NCBI GenBank assembly: GCA_002071385.1
Contig: MWFB01000003.1
Location: 56,739-120,738, forward strand
Length of the DNA: 64,000 bases
Direction of reading: 5' to 3'
Source: Bacteroidetes bacterium ADurb.Bin013
Lineage (GTDB): Bacteria; Bacteroidota; Bacteroidia; Bacteroidales; UBA932
In this document: positions 1-8,887 of the stretch, piece after piece
How the letters are laid out: each line of letters opens with the position of its first letter
How positions within the stretch are numbered: position 1 is the stretch's first letter
Notes under the pieces: model-generated
Seen by the model: the letters and a program-made list of their open reading frames with translations, nothing else
What the model was told of the DNA's origin: nothing
Databases searched by the model: none
Made by a program: the position numbers and the translations under genes

Positions 1-20
1 GATTATTTTAATTTCTGAAT

Positions 21-1488
21 ATGAAAATGAAGCCGGCAGGAGAAAAAATGACCCGGTACAGGTGAACCATCTGTACCATGCTTTTTTTCGCCACTACCAT
101 CAATTACCTGGACCGCCAGGTGCTGTCACTTACCTGGATGGATTTTATTGCACCCGAATTTCACTGGACCAATGTGCATTATGGGAAGAAAACAGGAATC
201 TTCTCAATCATGTATGCCACTGGAGTTTTGTTTGCAGGAATGATAGTAGACAGGCTGGGCACAAAGAAAGGATATTTATGGGCTATCCTTGTATGGTCTG
301 CCGGAGCCTGCGTGCATGCCTTATGCAGTGTGATTACACAGGATATTGTGGGCCTGGATAGCGCCCAGACGCTTCGCATGGCACAGGGAGTGGATGTGGT
401 GGCCCGAATCACCACGGTAAGCGTATCGCTTTTCATGTTTGCCCGTAGCATTCTGGCCATGGGGGGGAGGCAGGAAACTTCCCGGCTGCCGTTAAGGCTA
501 CTGCGGAATTCTTTCCGAAAAAGGACAGGGGATTTGCCACAAGCATTTTCAATGCAGGGGCAACGGTTGGTGCACTTGTGGCTCCTGTCACAGTGTCGCT
601 GATCGCTACCCGGTTTGGCTGGGAGGCAGCTTTTCTGGCCATTGGTTCCCTTGGATTTATTTGGATGGGTTTTTGGATTTTTGTTTACAAAAAACCGGAA
701 GTTCACCTCAAAGTGAACAAGGCCGAGTTGATGTACATACAGCAGGATGGGGAGGATGTACCTGCAATTGAAATCCCGGCAAAGGGTCCGGATAGGATAT
801 CTTTCTGGAAATGTTTGACTTTCAGGCAAACCTGAGCGTTTGCAGTAGGATAATTCATGACAGACGGGGTATGGTGGTTTTTCCTGTTCTGGACACCGGC
901 CTACCTAAGTTCAGTCTATGACCTGCCATCCAATAATCCTACCGCCCAATTGCTGATATTTGTCCTCTATTCTATTACTCTTCTTTCAATAATTGGAGGG
1001 TGTGGCTGCCTACGTACTTTGTAGACAGGAAAGGCATGGAACCGTATTCGGGACGCATGAGGGCCATGCTTATATTTGCATTTTTCCTTTTACTGACAAT
1101 GTTTGCCCAGCCCCCTGGTAATATTTCTTACTGGATCCCGGTCATAATAATAGGAATCGCGGGGGCGGCACACCAGGCGTGGTCGGCCAATTTATATTCT
1201 ACCATAGGGGATATGTTTCCAAAAAGCACTATAGCTACCATTACCGGAATAGGCACAACGGCCGGGATGATATCTTCTTATGTCATCAATCGTTTTTCAG
1301 GAGTCCTGCTCGATCATGCGGCCCGCACTCAGATGACATTTCTTGGATTCAAGGGCGAACCGGCAGGATACTTTATTGTATTCTGCATTTATTCGGCTGC
1401 CTATCTTGTGGGATGGGTAATTATGAAAACGCTGGTTCCCCGCTACAGCAAGATCATTGTAAAGCTTTTTCCCGTGCTATCGCTTTGA
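21..1488 (+). pseudogene. Broken MFS hexuronate-type transporter (ExuT/anion:cation symporter-like)
   Basis: The three reading frames together spell a major facilitator of the hexuronate/glucarate (ACS) type, which would bring sugar acids across the inner membrane. The family-typical N-terminal stretch with NYLDRQVLS is present, and the middle and C-terminal membrane segments are recognisable. The gene carries at least five lesions. TGA at 63-65 and TGA at 833-835 stand where tryptophan is expected. TAA at 851-853 stands where a basic residue is usual. A run of seven G at 461-467 shifts the frame where AMGEAGNFP is expected with five G. Two extra bases near 1001-1004 break the expected GGWLPTYF. 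The start could be ATG 21 or ATG 48. It converges on the equally broken KDPG aldolase. I infer a true pseudogene, because substitutions to stops are harder to explain as sequencing error than the indels. Confidence 0.85.
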
Positions 1489-2130
1489 AAGAGCATGAAC
1501 ACAGCTCGGATATACCATCCCAGTCTTCTGCATTCATGAGCTCACTGGTAAAGAGTGCAGAGCCCATGCCCACACATTCGGCTCCGGCTTTGATCCATTC
1601 ACCGATATTGATTTCTTCCGGCTTTACCCCTCCGCTGATAAGGAAGAGGCTCCGGGGCATGGGAGCTTTCAGGCTTTTACAAATGAGGGGCCGCCCAGCT
1701 GGTCTGCAGGGAATAACTTACAAATATCACATCCGGCTTCCTGTGCATTGCCTGCTTCTGTAACTGTAGCGCAACCTGGTATGTATGGAACCAGCCTTCT
1801 GTTGCACAAAGCGGCAACGGCGGGATTGAAATTCGGACCGACAATAAAATTGGCTCCCATCTGTATGAACAGGGCAGCGGTTGCCGGGTCTGAAATAGTG
1901 CCGGCTCCCAGGATCAAGCCAGGACATTTTTCTGCCGCAAATTTCTCAAGGGAGGCAAATACATCGTGCGCAAAATCCCCCCGGTTCGTGAATTCAAATA
2001 AGCGAACACCTGCCTTGTAACAGGCGTTCAATGCCTTTTCTGCTGTCAGTATCCGGGGATGGTAAAAAACAGGGATGAAACCTGTTCCCATTATTGTTTC
2101 CATTACCTCCCATTTGCCGAATCTTGCCAT
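1454..2130 (-). pseudogene. eda: Frameshifted KDPG/KHG aldolase
   Basis: This encodes 2-dehydro-3-deoxy-phosphogluconate aldolase, which splits KDPG into pyruvate and glyceraldehyde-3-phosphate. The first 153 residues contain the family blocks EFTNRG (catalytic Glu), GAGT and CKLFPAD, whose Lys would form the Schiff base. After PSFVK the frame closes. The rest of the protein (ISGGVKPEEI onward) continues in another frame down to 1454. An A run reads as four bases at 1675-1678 (T on the plus strand) where five would keep the frame. Adding that base back would give about 225 residues, the usual length. It starts 11 bases after the kdgK remnant, so the two were probably one operon. One indel alone could be a sequencing error, but both neighbours are broken too. 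Confidence 0.8.
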
Positions 2131-2141
2131 GATGAATTAAT

Positions 2142-3044
2142 TTATCTGTTTACACGTCCCGAGGCGTCTCCCTCCATAAGATTTTCCACTTCTTTGACAG
2201 CAACCCGGTTAAAATCGCCATAAATGGTATGTTTCAGACACAAGGCGGCGGTGGCAAAACGAAGCGCCTTGCCGTGGTCACCCGGCCAGTTGAGCAATCC
2301 ATATATCAATCCGCCGGCAAAGGAATCGCCGCCGCCAACATGGTCTATTATATGGGTGATGTCATAAACCGGGGCAGTATGCATGGTTTTGCCATACCGG
2401 CAGTGGCGCTATATCCTTTTGGCCTGATATTGAAAATCTTTTCGGCATCTTCTTCATTTCCCGGGATTGCATCGCATTGTTCTACCAGTTCAGGCATTAC
2501 CTGCGAAGCCTGTTTGCCGTAGTTCCAGAGGTTTTTACGAAAATTCAGATCACACGATACGGTTATACCCATTCTTTTTGCAACTTCCACTCTTTCCATA
2601 CAAGCGAGGGCTGCCCCGTGGCTTACAGCTGGTGTGATACCAGTCCAGTGGAACCATTGTGCGTCTTTCAGTGCTTTTTCCCATCGGATCATACCGGGTT
2701 TGATTTCGGCAAAGGAAGAATGTTCCCGGTCATAGATCACTTTGGAGGGCCTGGCAACAGCTCCCGTTTCCAGGTAATACAATCCCATACGCCCTCCACC
2801 AGTTATCACATCAGATACATCCACCCCGAATGACCGTAATTCTTTCAGACAGGCCGCTGCCAGGTCATTATCCGGAAGGCCTGGTCACAAATGATGCGGT
2901 GATGGAAAAATTGGAAAGAGATACAGCGACATTGGCTTCTCCGCCACCGAAAGTGGCATTGAACCTGTCTGACTGACCCATGCGAAGATGATGGGGTACA
3001 GCCAGCCTGAGCATGATTTCTCCAAATGTGACAACTTTTGCCAT
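2142..3044 (-). pseudogene. kdgK: Decayed 2-keto-3-deoxygluconate kinase (PfkB family)
   Basis: An intact KDG kinase would phosphorylate 2-keto-3-deoxygluconate to KDPG, the substrate of the neighbouring aldolase. The N-terminus (VVTFGEIMLRLAVP, FGGGEANVAVSL) and the C-terminal ATP/anion-hole motif [10 protein letters not shown] are clear PfkB signatures. One extra base around 2876-2881 (AGGCCTTCC on the coding strand where AGGCTTCC would continue the frame) stops the first frame. Near 2385-2400 the middle frame, ending in [13 protein letters not shown], jumps directly to [16 protein letters not shown]. About 40-50 codons normally found there are missing. The start ATG at 3044 lies 22 bases after a -7 promoter box. 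A deletion plus a frameshift makes this a pseudogene, not a base-calling artefact. Confidence 0.85.
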
Positions 3045-3066
3045 GAACTTATTATTTGAATCATGA

Positions 3067-3074
3067 CAAATATA
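3067..3074 (-). promoter_or_regulatory. Bacteroidota -7 box TATATTTG upstream of the kdgK remnant
   Basis: TATATTTG on the minus strand fits the TAnnTTTG consensus and lies 22 bases before the kdgK ATG. The promoter seems intact although both genes behind it are broken. No clear -33 TTTG was identified. Confidence 0.5.
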
Positions 3075-3095
3075 CAAAAAACGGAAAGAGAAGTC

Positions 3096-3791
3096 TTAAC
3101 GCCTCCTGGAAAAGAGGGTGATATAATAGAATAAAGTGGCCAGAGAACTGATGGCTGCTATGAAATAAGTATAAGCGGCCGATTTCAGCGCATCCTTGGC
3201 CATGGGATATGTTTCGTAATTGGTTATCCTTGTATTATTGAGCCATGCCAGTGCCCTTTGGCTGGCATTCACCTCTACCGGCAGGGTGATAAGGCTAAAG
3301 AACGTGGTAAGGGCAAACAAGATGATACCTGCAAGCATCAATTGCGGGAACGTGTTGATGACCAGCATGCCGGCAACAATGACCCACATAACCCACTGTG
3401 AAGCAAAATTTACTATGGGAACAAGGGCAGAGCGCATTTTCAAAGGAGCGTATCCCTGGGCATGTTGTAAGGCGTGACCGCTTTCATGGGCAGCAACCGC
3501 AGCAGCCATGATACTTTTGCTGTTGTATACGCCTTCGCTCAGGTTAACCGTCCGGGTCACAGGATTGTAATGGTCAGTCAGCCTGCCACGGGTTGAAGTT
3601 ACCAGCACATTGGTGATCCCGTTTTCCTGAAGCATTTTCCTGGCTACCTCAGCTCCCGTGATGCCGGAAGATATGGCAATTTTTGAATATTTGGTGAATT
3701 TCGAGTTGAGTATTGCCTGAACAAGCCAGCTGAGGAGCATTGTTCCGATTAAAATGATCCAGTACATGGATAGAGGTGATGTAGCTTGCAT
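3096..3791 (-). CDS. Membrane zinc metallopeptidase, YugP family
   Basis: A 231-residue protein of the YugP-like family (Pfam Zn_peptidase_2), whose members are predicted membrane zinc proteases of poorly known role. The HExxH zinc motif appears as HESGH at residues 102-106, just before membrane segments around 118-165. Further hydrophobic segments lie at the N-terminus (about 9-27) and at the C-terminus. Length and layout are normal for the family. The next in-frame ATG, eight codons later, is an alternative start. It is a single gene, divergent from the M16 protease. A proteolytic function is inferred from family; the substrate is unknown. Confidence 0.9.
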   Translation of the reverse strand: MQATSPLSMYWIILIGTMLLSWLVQAILNSKFTKYSKIAISSGITGAEVARKMLQENGITNVLVTSTRGRLTDHYNPVTRTVNLSEGVYNSKSIMAAAVAAHESGHALQHAQGYAPLKMRSALVPIVNFASQWVMWVIVAGMLVINTFPQLMLAGIILFALTTFFSLITLPVEVNASQRALAWLNNTRITNYETYPMAKDALKSAAYTYFIAAISSLATLFYYITLFSRRR

Positions 3792-3835
3792 GATCGATTT
3801 TTTTATCTAATAATTCAACAAATACAGTGCCGCAG

Positions 3836-3854
3836 ACAAATATTTGTACCTTTG
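3836..3854 (+). promoter_or_regulatory. Promoter of the M16 protease gene with overlapping palindrome
   Basis: TACCTTTG at 3847-3854 fits the -7 consensus TAnnTTTG and lies 13 bases before ATG 3868. It adjoins the perfect 12-base palindrome ACAAATATTTGT (3836-3847), in the gap between the divergent YugP-like and M16 genes, where an operator could sit. The palindrome is AT-rich and may be chance. Confidence 0.45.
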
Positions 3855-3867
3855 GGAGAATAAAACT

Positions 3868-6801
3868 ATGATTATGTCACGATTACACAAATTCACAACT
3901 GCCGTTTTGACACTGATCGCATTCGGTGTCATATTATCATGCGGACCCCGTTACAGCTATCAGGCTGTAGAAGGTGATCCGCTCAATGCACGCATATATA
4001 CCCTGGACAATGGTCTAAAGGTCTATATGACAGTCAACAAGGAAATCCCAAAGATCCAGACTTATATTGCGGTCAGGGTCGGGTCAAAGAACGATCCGTC
4101 AGAGACAACGGGTCTTGCCCATTATTTTGAGCATCTTATGTTCAAGGGCACCAGTAAGTTCGGAACCCAGAACTACGAGCTGGAAAAACCCCTTCTGGAT
4201 CAGGTTGAACTCCTCTTTGAGGAATACAGGACAACCGCTGACCCGGAGCAACGTAAAGCCATTTACAAGCGCATAGACAGCATTTCTCTGGAGGCTTCCC
4301 GCTATTCCATTCCCAATGAATACGACAAGCTTATGTCTGCCATCGGGTCAACAGGGACAAATGCCGGTACAAGTTACGATCAGACGGTCTATATAGAGGA
4401 TATTCCCTCCAATCAGATCAAGAATTGGGCAAAGATCCAGGCAGAGCGTTTTTCGGACAATGTGATCCGTGGTTTCCATACCGAACTGGAAACGGTATAT
4501 GAAGAAATGAACATGTATTCGACCATGGACAGCGAAAAAGTCATCGATAAGCTGTTTGCCTCACTTTTCCCTTCTCATCCTTACGGGACACAAACCGTCA
4601 TAGGAACGCAGGAGCACCTGAAGAATCCGTCTATCACCAATATAAAGAATTATTACACGACGTATTATGTTCCCAACAATATCGCCATTTGCCTGTCAGG
4701 AGATTTTGATCCGGATGAAATGATAGCCGTTATTGATGAATATTTCGGTTCGTGGGAACCCAATCCCAATCTTCCTGAGCATGTCCTTACGCAGGAAGAG
4801 CCCGTTAATGGGCCGCTCACTGTAGAAGTATGGGGACTGGAATCGGAATACGTCACCCTGGGTTGGCAGGGGCCCCATGCAGCTTCAATGGAAGATGCGC
4901 TTTTTACCGTTTTGGGAGAAGTGCTCAACAATGGCAGAGCCGGCATCATGGACCTGGACCTGAATCAGCAGCAAAAAGTATTGCAGTCTGGAGCTTTCGC
5001 CTACATGCTCTCTGACAGGGGTACGCTGGTGTTGCAGGGAAATCCCAAACAAGGGCAGAGCCTGGACCAGGTAAAAGAACTGATGCTGGGATGCCTTGAC
5101 AAGGTAAGGCGCGGCGATTTTGAAGAATCAATGCTCAAGGCAATTGTCAACAATTACAAATTCAATATGATGCGCAGACTGGAAAGCAACCGCGGACGCG
5201 CCAATATGTTTGTCAGTGCCTTTATCAACGGTATACCCTGGGAACAGAATGTCCGTTTTATTGACCGGATGGAAGCTGTCACCAAAGAAGACCTGGTGGC
5301 TTTTACCAACCAGTATTTTAAGGACGACAATTATGCCGTGATTTATAAAAGGCAAGGCCCCGACACATCTTATAAGAAAATCGAGAAACCCAAGATCACC
5401 CCGATTTTCACCAACAGAGATACCTCTTCTGCTTACCTGAAAGAAATCGTGTCCTCTGTGGTGGAGCCCATAGAACCTGTGTTTGTTGATTTTGAAAAGG
5501 ATTATATGAAAGACACGCTGCGGGAGGGAATAAACTTCATATACGTGCCCAATACACTGAACGACCTGTTTACCTTAACCTTTGTCTATGAGATTGGAAG
5601 CATCAATGACAGGGCACTTCCTGTTGCATTTGACTATCTGAATTACCTGGGTACTGCCGATAAAACAGCCGACCAAATCAGTACTGCATTTTATGAACTG
5701 GCCTGTACATTCAGTACCTATGTGTCGGACAATACATGCACCATCACCCTGAACGGATTGTCCGAGAACATGCAACCCGCCCTGGAACTTCTAATAGAAT
5801 TGATTACCGGTGCACAGGCAGATCCGGATGTATACAAGACACTGACCGCCAATATCCTGAAAAGCCGTTCCGACGCCAAGGGAGATCAGAGGACCAATTT
5901 CCAGCGCCTGCAGAATTATGTGCAGTACGGTCCCATCAACCCCTCTACCAACATAGTTCCGGATAATGAACTTAAAAGAACAGACCCGACATTATTGATC
6001 CAGAGAATACAGGATCTGTTGAAGTACGAAGCAGATGTTTATTATTTCGGACCCGCCACCATGGACCAGGCAGGAGCAGTCATAACCACCTCATTCCCCA
6101 TGGAAGAGGCTCTTGTTCCAGCACCGGAAAAGAAATACTTCCAACGACAGATAACCAAAGAAAATACCGTTTACCTGGCTCAGTATGACGCCAACCAGAT
6201 GTATTACGCAACGTATTCTGCCAGAGAGGGAGAAACGTATGCCAATGTTCCCTATTCTGTTGCCAGGATGTATAACGAATATTTTGGTTCTTCCATGAAC
6301 GCTATTGTTTTCCAGGAAATGAGAGAAGCCAGGGGGCTGGCATACAGCGCAAACGCACGGTTTGTCGAACCTGCCCGGAACGAAGAAGGCTTCCCTTATT
6401 ATTTCACCAGTTTTATTGCCACCCAAAATGATAAGATGGCCGAAGCCATGAAGGCTTTTGAAGAAATAATTAACAATATGCCGGAATCTGAAAAGTCATT
6501 CTCCCTGGCAAAAGAGGGCCTGATGTCTACATTGAGGACGGAGCGTATAACAGGAAGGAACCTACTGAACTATTACCGTCAGGCCAAGGAAAAGAACCTG
6601 TGGACAGATATGAGAAAGGTTGTTTTTGAGGAGGCCGCATCCCTTACCCTGCAGGATGTAGTGGCATTTCAACGTGAATGGATAAGTAACAGGCCTGTAA
6701 ATTACTGTATATTAAGCGATATTAAAGCCCTGGATATGAAACAGCTTGCCAATTATGGAAAAATTGTCAGACTGTCTACAAAGGAAATATTTGGCTACTA
6801 A
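3868..6801 (+). CDS. M16 family zinc metalloprotease, lipoprotein
   Basis: A 977-residue two-lobed M16 (pitrilysin/insulinase family) peptidase. The inverted zinc motif HxxEH is HYFEH at about residues 85-89, followed by the usual LMFKGT. A downstream acidic stretch, ETVYEEMNMY, probably supplies the third ligand. A second, inactive M16 half fills the C-terminal part, as in other long members. The N-terminus is a lipoprotein signal ending in VILSC, so the enzyme is probably anchored in the envelope and degrades peptides in the periplasm. I chose ATG 3868 because GGGAG lies 9 bases upstream and the promoter box ends at 3854; ATG 3874 is also possible. An in-frame TTG at 3844 would lie upstream of the predicted transcript start and is rejected. 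Confidence 0.92.
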   Translation: MIMSRLHKFTTAVLTLIAFGVILSCGPRYSYQAVEGDPLNARIYTLDNGLKVYMTVNKEIPKIQTYIAVRVGSKNDPSETTGLAHYFEHLMFKGTSKFGTQNYELEKPLLDQVELLFEEYRTTADPEQRKAIYKRIDSISLEASRYSIPNEYDKLMSAIGSTGTNAGTSYDQTVYIEDIPSNQIKNWAKIQAERFSDNVIRGFHTELETVYEEMNMYSTMDSEKVIDKLFASLFPSHPYGTQTVIGTQEHLKNPSITNIKNYYTTYYVPNNIAICLSGDFDPDEMIAVIDEYFGSWEPNPNLPEHVLTQEEPVNGPLTVEVWGLESEYVTLGWQGPHAASMEDALFTVLGEVLNNGRAGIMDLDLNQQQKVLQSGAFAYMLSDRGTLVLQGNPKQGQSLDQVKELMLGCLDKVRRGDFEESMLKAIVNNYKFNMMRRLESNRGRANMFVSAFINGIPWEQNVRFIDRMEAVTKEDLVAFTNQYFKDDNYAVIYKRQGPDTSYKKIEKPKITPIFTNRDTSSAYLKEIVSSVVEPIEPVFVDFEKDYMKDTLREGINFIYVPNTLNDLFTLTFVYEIGSINDRALPVAFDYLNYLGTADKTADQISTAFYELACTFSTYVSDNTCTITLNGLSENMQPALELLIELITGAQADPDVYKTLTANILKSRSDAKGDQRTNFQRLQNYVQYGPINPSTNIVPDNELKRTDPTLLIQRIQDLLKYEADVYYFGPATMDQAGAVITTSFPMEEALVPAPEKKYFQRQITKENTVYLAQYDANQMYYATYSAREGETYANVPYSVARMYNEYFGSSMNAIVFQEMREARGLAYSANARFVEPARNEEGFPYYFTSFIATQNDKMAEAMKAFEEIINNMPESEKSFSLAKEGLMSTLRTERITGRNLLNYYRQAKEKNLWTDMRKVVFEEAASLTLQDVVAFQREWISNRPVNYCILSDIKALDMKQLANYGKIVRLSTKEIFGY

Positions 6802-6882
6802 AGATTATGTTGACAGATTCAGACCGTTCGTTTAAGAAAAAAGCTGTTTGGTTGATGAAAGCCCGTTTCACGGGAATTCTGC

Positions 6883-6913
6883 TTTGATTAATTGAAATGG
6901 GAAATTAACTTTG
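6883..6913 (+). promoter_or_regulatory. Well-formed Bacteroidota promoter (TTTG-N19-TAACTTTG)
   Basis: TTTG at 6883-6886 and TAACTTTG at 6906-6913 are separated by 19 bases, the expected arrangement of the -33 and -7 elements. The predicted transcript start is about 6918-6921. No substantial open reading frame follows before the terminator at 6984-7013, so the promoter probably drives a short RNA. Confidence 0.6.
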
Positions 6914-6919
6914 CAACTA

Positions 6920-7013
6920 GGATAAATAATGAATGGTTTTTTGAACTAAAAACGTACACAAAAAGATGCGAAATCTTTTTACAGGTGGGAGATCTAAATC
7001 CCACCTTTTTTTT
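6920..7013 (+). ncRNA. Candidate small RNA of about 95 nt
   Basis: The stretch lies between a complete promoter and an intrinsic terminator. It contains a perfect 8-bp hairpin (AAAAAGAT 6960-6967, ATCTTTTT 6973-6980, loop GCGAA), then the terminator hairpin. The only reading frame is a six-codon ATG frame at 6929 (MNGFLN). That would be too short for a gene but could be a leader peptide. An alternative is a leader or attenuator for the LytS kinase gene 42 bases further on, or a 3' UTR of the M16 gene. No known RNA family was recognised. Confidence 0.4.
6984..7013 (+). terminator. Intrinsic terminator
   Basis: GGTGGGA (6984-6990) pairs perfectly with TCCCACC (6999-7005) around an 8-base loop, followed by eight T (7006-7013). 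It would end transcripts from the M16 gene and the candidate small RNA before the LytS gene. Confidence 0.8.
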
Positions 7014-7054
7014 AATTAATCCGGAGTAAATCGTATATTCGCATACTAATTCTT

Positions 7055-8089
7055 ATGACAAAGAATCGCGAATACGATATAAGCCGGGAACTTAAAAAAC
7101 TACGCGGGCTGGAAAACCTTACACTATGGGGCATCATAGGGGGAGCTTTTCTGAGTCCGTTGTTTATACAGCAGCAAATCCAGCCCCTCTTGTATATCCT
7201 GTTGCCTTTTTTAATAGGTTTGACCATTCACCACTATGTATACGTTCCTCTGTTCCTGCTAAAGGGTCATTACTTCACTTATTTTTTTCTGCTCTTTTTC
7301 CTGCTCCTGGGGATAGTTTTTACTTGCGAAGCAGTCATAGATATCCTGGATGAGAAATTCGACATAACATGGACGAATTTATTACCATATGAATCCACTT
7401 TGATCGGCAATTTTGTAATTGCCACGCTGCTTATGGGGATGAATGTGGCCATCAGGTTAATATTCGATAACATTAAGAACAAAATGCTGGCCCATGAGGC
7501 TGACAACAAACTGATGAATTATAAAATGGAATTCCTTCAATTCCAGATCAGCCCGCATTTTCTCATGAATACCCTGAACAATATACATGTGCTGGTTGAT
7601 ACGGACGAGGTAAAGGCTAAAGAGGCCATTGTCAGCTTGTCCCGGCTTTTACGACACATGTTGTATGAGAGTACTCCTGATTCAAAAATATCCTTCGAAA
7701 AGCAACTGACAGTACTTAAGGCTTACTGTGACCTTAACCTGTTGCGTTACGGCGAAAATGTGAAGCTCAATATAACAGTTCCCAGATATATCCCCAATAT
7801 ACAGTTACCACCTCTTATAATGATCGTTTTTATCGAAAATGCCTTCAAACACGGGGTCGTATACGGGGAAGAAACCCATATCAACATGAATTTCTGGGAA
7901 GAACCGGGATTCTTTCATTTTTCAATATCCAATACCATATTTCCAGACAAACCAAAAAATACGAATCCGGGCGGGCTGGGAATCAAAAATGTGAAAGAGA
8001 GGCTGAATCTGTTATATGGAGACAGCTATAAACTTACCATGGAGCAGACAGAAAAGGATTATATTATACATTTGCAATTACCCATATAG
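7055..8089 (+). CDS. LytS/YehU-type sensor histidine kinase
   Basis: A 344-residue membrane histidine kinase of the His_kinase (PF06580) type. Four hydrophobic segments lie between residues 22 and 135. A short linker leads to the phosphoacceptor block FQISPHFLMNTLNN with His168. The N box is ENAFKHG (Asn262), and the glycine-rich ATP lid is GGLGIKNVKERL at 306-317. No extracytoplasmic sensor domain is evident, so it probably senses through its membrane part. The LytTR regulator follows 9 bases downstream and is its likely partner. A weak promoter-like TATATTCG lies at 7034-7041. The signal is not deducible. Confidence 0.93.
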   Translation: MTKNREYDISRELKKLRGLENLTLWGIIGGAFLSPLFIQQQIQPLLYILLPFLIGLTIHHYVYVPLFLLKGHYFTYFFLLFFLLLGIVFTCEAVIDILDEKFDITWTNLLPYESTLIGNFVIATLLMGMNVAIRLIFDNIKNKMLAHEADNKLMNYKMEFLQFQISPHFLMNTLNNIHVLVDTDEVKAKEAIVSLSRLLRHMLYESTPDSKISFEKQLTVLKAYCDLNLLRYGENVKLNITVPRYIPNIQLPPLIMIVFIENAFKHGVVYGEETHINMNFWEEPGFFHFSISNTIFPDKPKNTNPGGLGIKNVKERLNLLYGDSYKLTMEQTEKDYIIHLQLPI

Positions 8090-8098
8090 TTAACTATT

Positions 8099-8881
8099 AT
8101 GAATATAAAGTGTTTATTAATAGACGATGAGCCGCTAGCCCTTCAACAACTTGTCTCTTATGTGGGTAAGATACCATACCTGGAACTGGTAAAAGCGTGC
8201 TCCGGCCCCACCGAGGCGATGGAAGTCATGGCCAATGAAAAGGTGGATGTTATTTTTACAGATATAGAAATGCCCGACATAAACGGATTGGAATACATAC
8301 GTTCCCTCAAGGATAAGCCTATCATCGTTTTTGTTACAGCATATGCCAATTTTGCGATAGAAGGATTCCAGGTGGATGCTACCGACTATCTTTTAAAACC
8401 ATTCAGTCTTACAGACTTTATGAGATGCGCAGAGAAGGTGAAGCAACAGCATGATCTTCGTATGGCGGCAACTTCCGGCAAGGAAAAGCCAGCTGGAGCG
8501 GACAAGAAAGAAACAAGTGAATCTGATGAAAAAAAAGCCACCCAGGGATGGGAAAACGAATATGTGTTCGTAAGGGCCGATTCCCGAACGGTAAGGTTAA
8601 AGATCTCCGATATCCAGTATATTGAAAGCCGCAAGGAATATGTAGTGATATTTTCACAGAACAGCCTTCCTGTCATGACGCTTTTCAGCCTTAAATCCAT
8701 TGAAGAAAAATTACCCAAGGATGTTTTCATGCGGGTACACCGTTCTTTCATAGTGAATCTGACAAAAATCACGGAAGTCGTTCAAAACCGCATAGTATTC
8801 GGCAAGGATGCCAGTGTTCCGTTAGGTGATCAGTATAAGAAAGATTTTCAAAATTTTCTGAACCAGAACTTTTTGAAATAA
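8099..8881 (+). CDS. LytTR-family response regulator
   Basis: A 260-residue regulator with an N-terminal receiver domain. Acidic residues Asp9, Asp10 and Glu11 are present, with phosphoacceptor Asp55 in FTDIEMP and conserved Lys100 in LLKPF. A polar linker of about 30 residues (near 120-150, rich in Lys, Glu and Ser) joins it to a C-terminal LytTR DNA-binding domain. That domain contains the typical YIESRKEYV and FMRVHRSFIVN stretches. It lies directly behind the LytS-type kinase, so the two form a two-component system. MenA follows 6 bases downstream and may be co-transcribed. Target genes cannot be told from the sequence. Confidence 0.93.
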   Translation: MNIKCLLIDDEPLALQQLVSYVGKIPYLELVKACSGPTEAMEVMANEKVDVIFTDIEMPDINGLEYIRSLKDKPIIVFVTAYANFAIEGFQVDATDYLLKPFSLTDFMRCAEKVKQQHDLRMAATSGKEKPAGADKKETSESDEKKATQGWENEYVFVRADSRTVRLKISDIQYIESRKEYVVIFSQNSLPVMTLFSLKSIEEKLPKDVFMRVHRSFIVNLTKITEVVQNRIVFGKDASVPLGDQYKKDFQNFLNQNFLK

Positions 8882-8887
8882 ACCGGT

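Noticed and set aside
21..1488. TGA read as tryptophan (alternative code) in the transporter
   Set aside because: TGA is a normal stop in intact genes here (lipoprotein 14549, rnhA, pncA, the tmRNA tag). The same gene also has a TAA stop and frameshifts.
1675..1680. Programmed frameshift in eda
   Set aside because: The short A run is not a usual X XXY YYZ slippery site with a following structure, and both neighbours are also broken.
3844..3867. Start at TTG 3844 for the M16 gene
   Set aside because: The codons overlap the -7 box, so the TTG would lie upstream of the predicted transcript start; the signal peptide begins at ATG 3868 or 3874.
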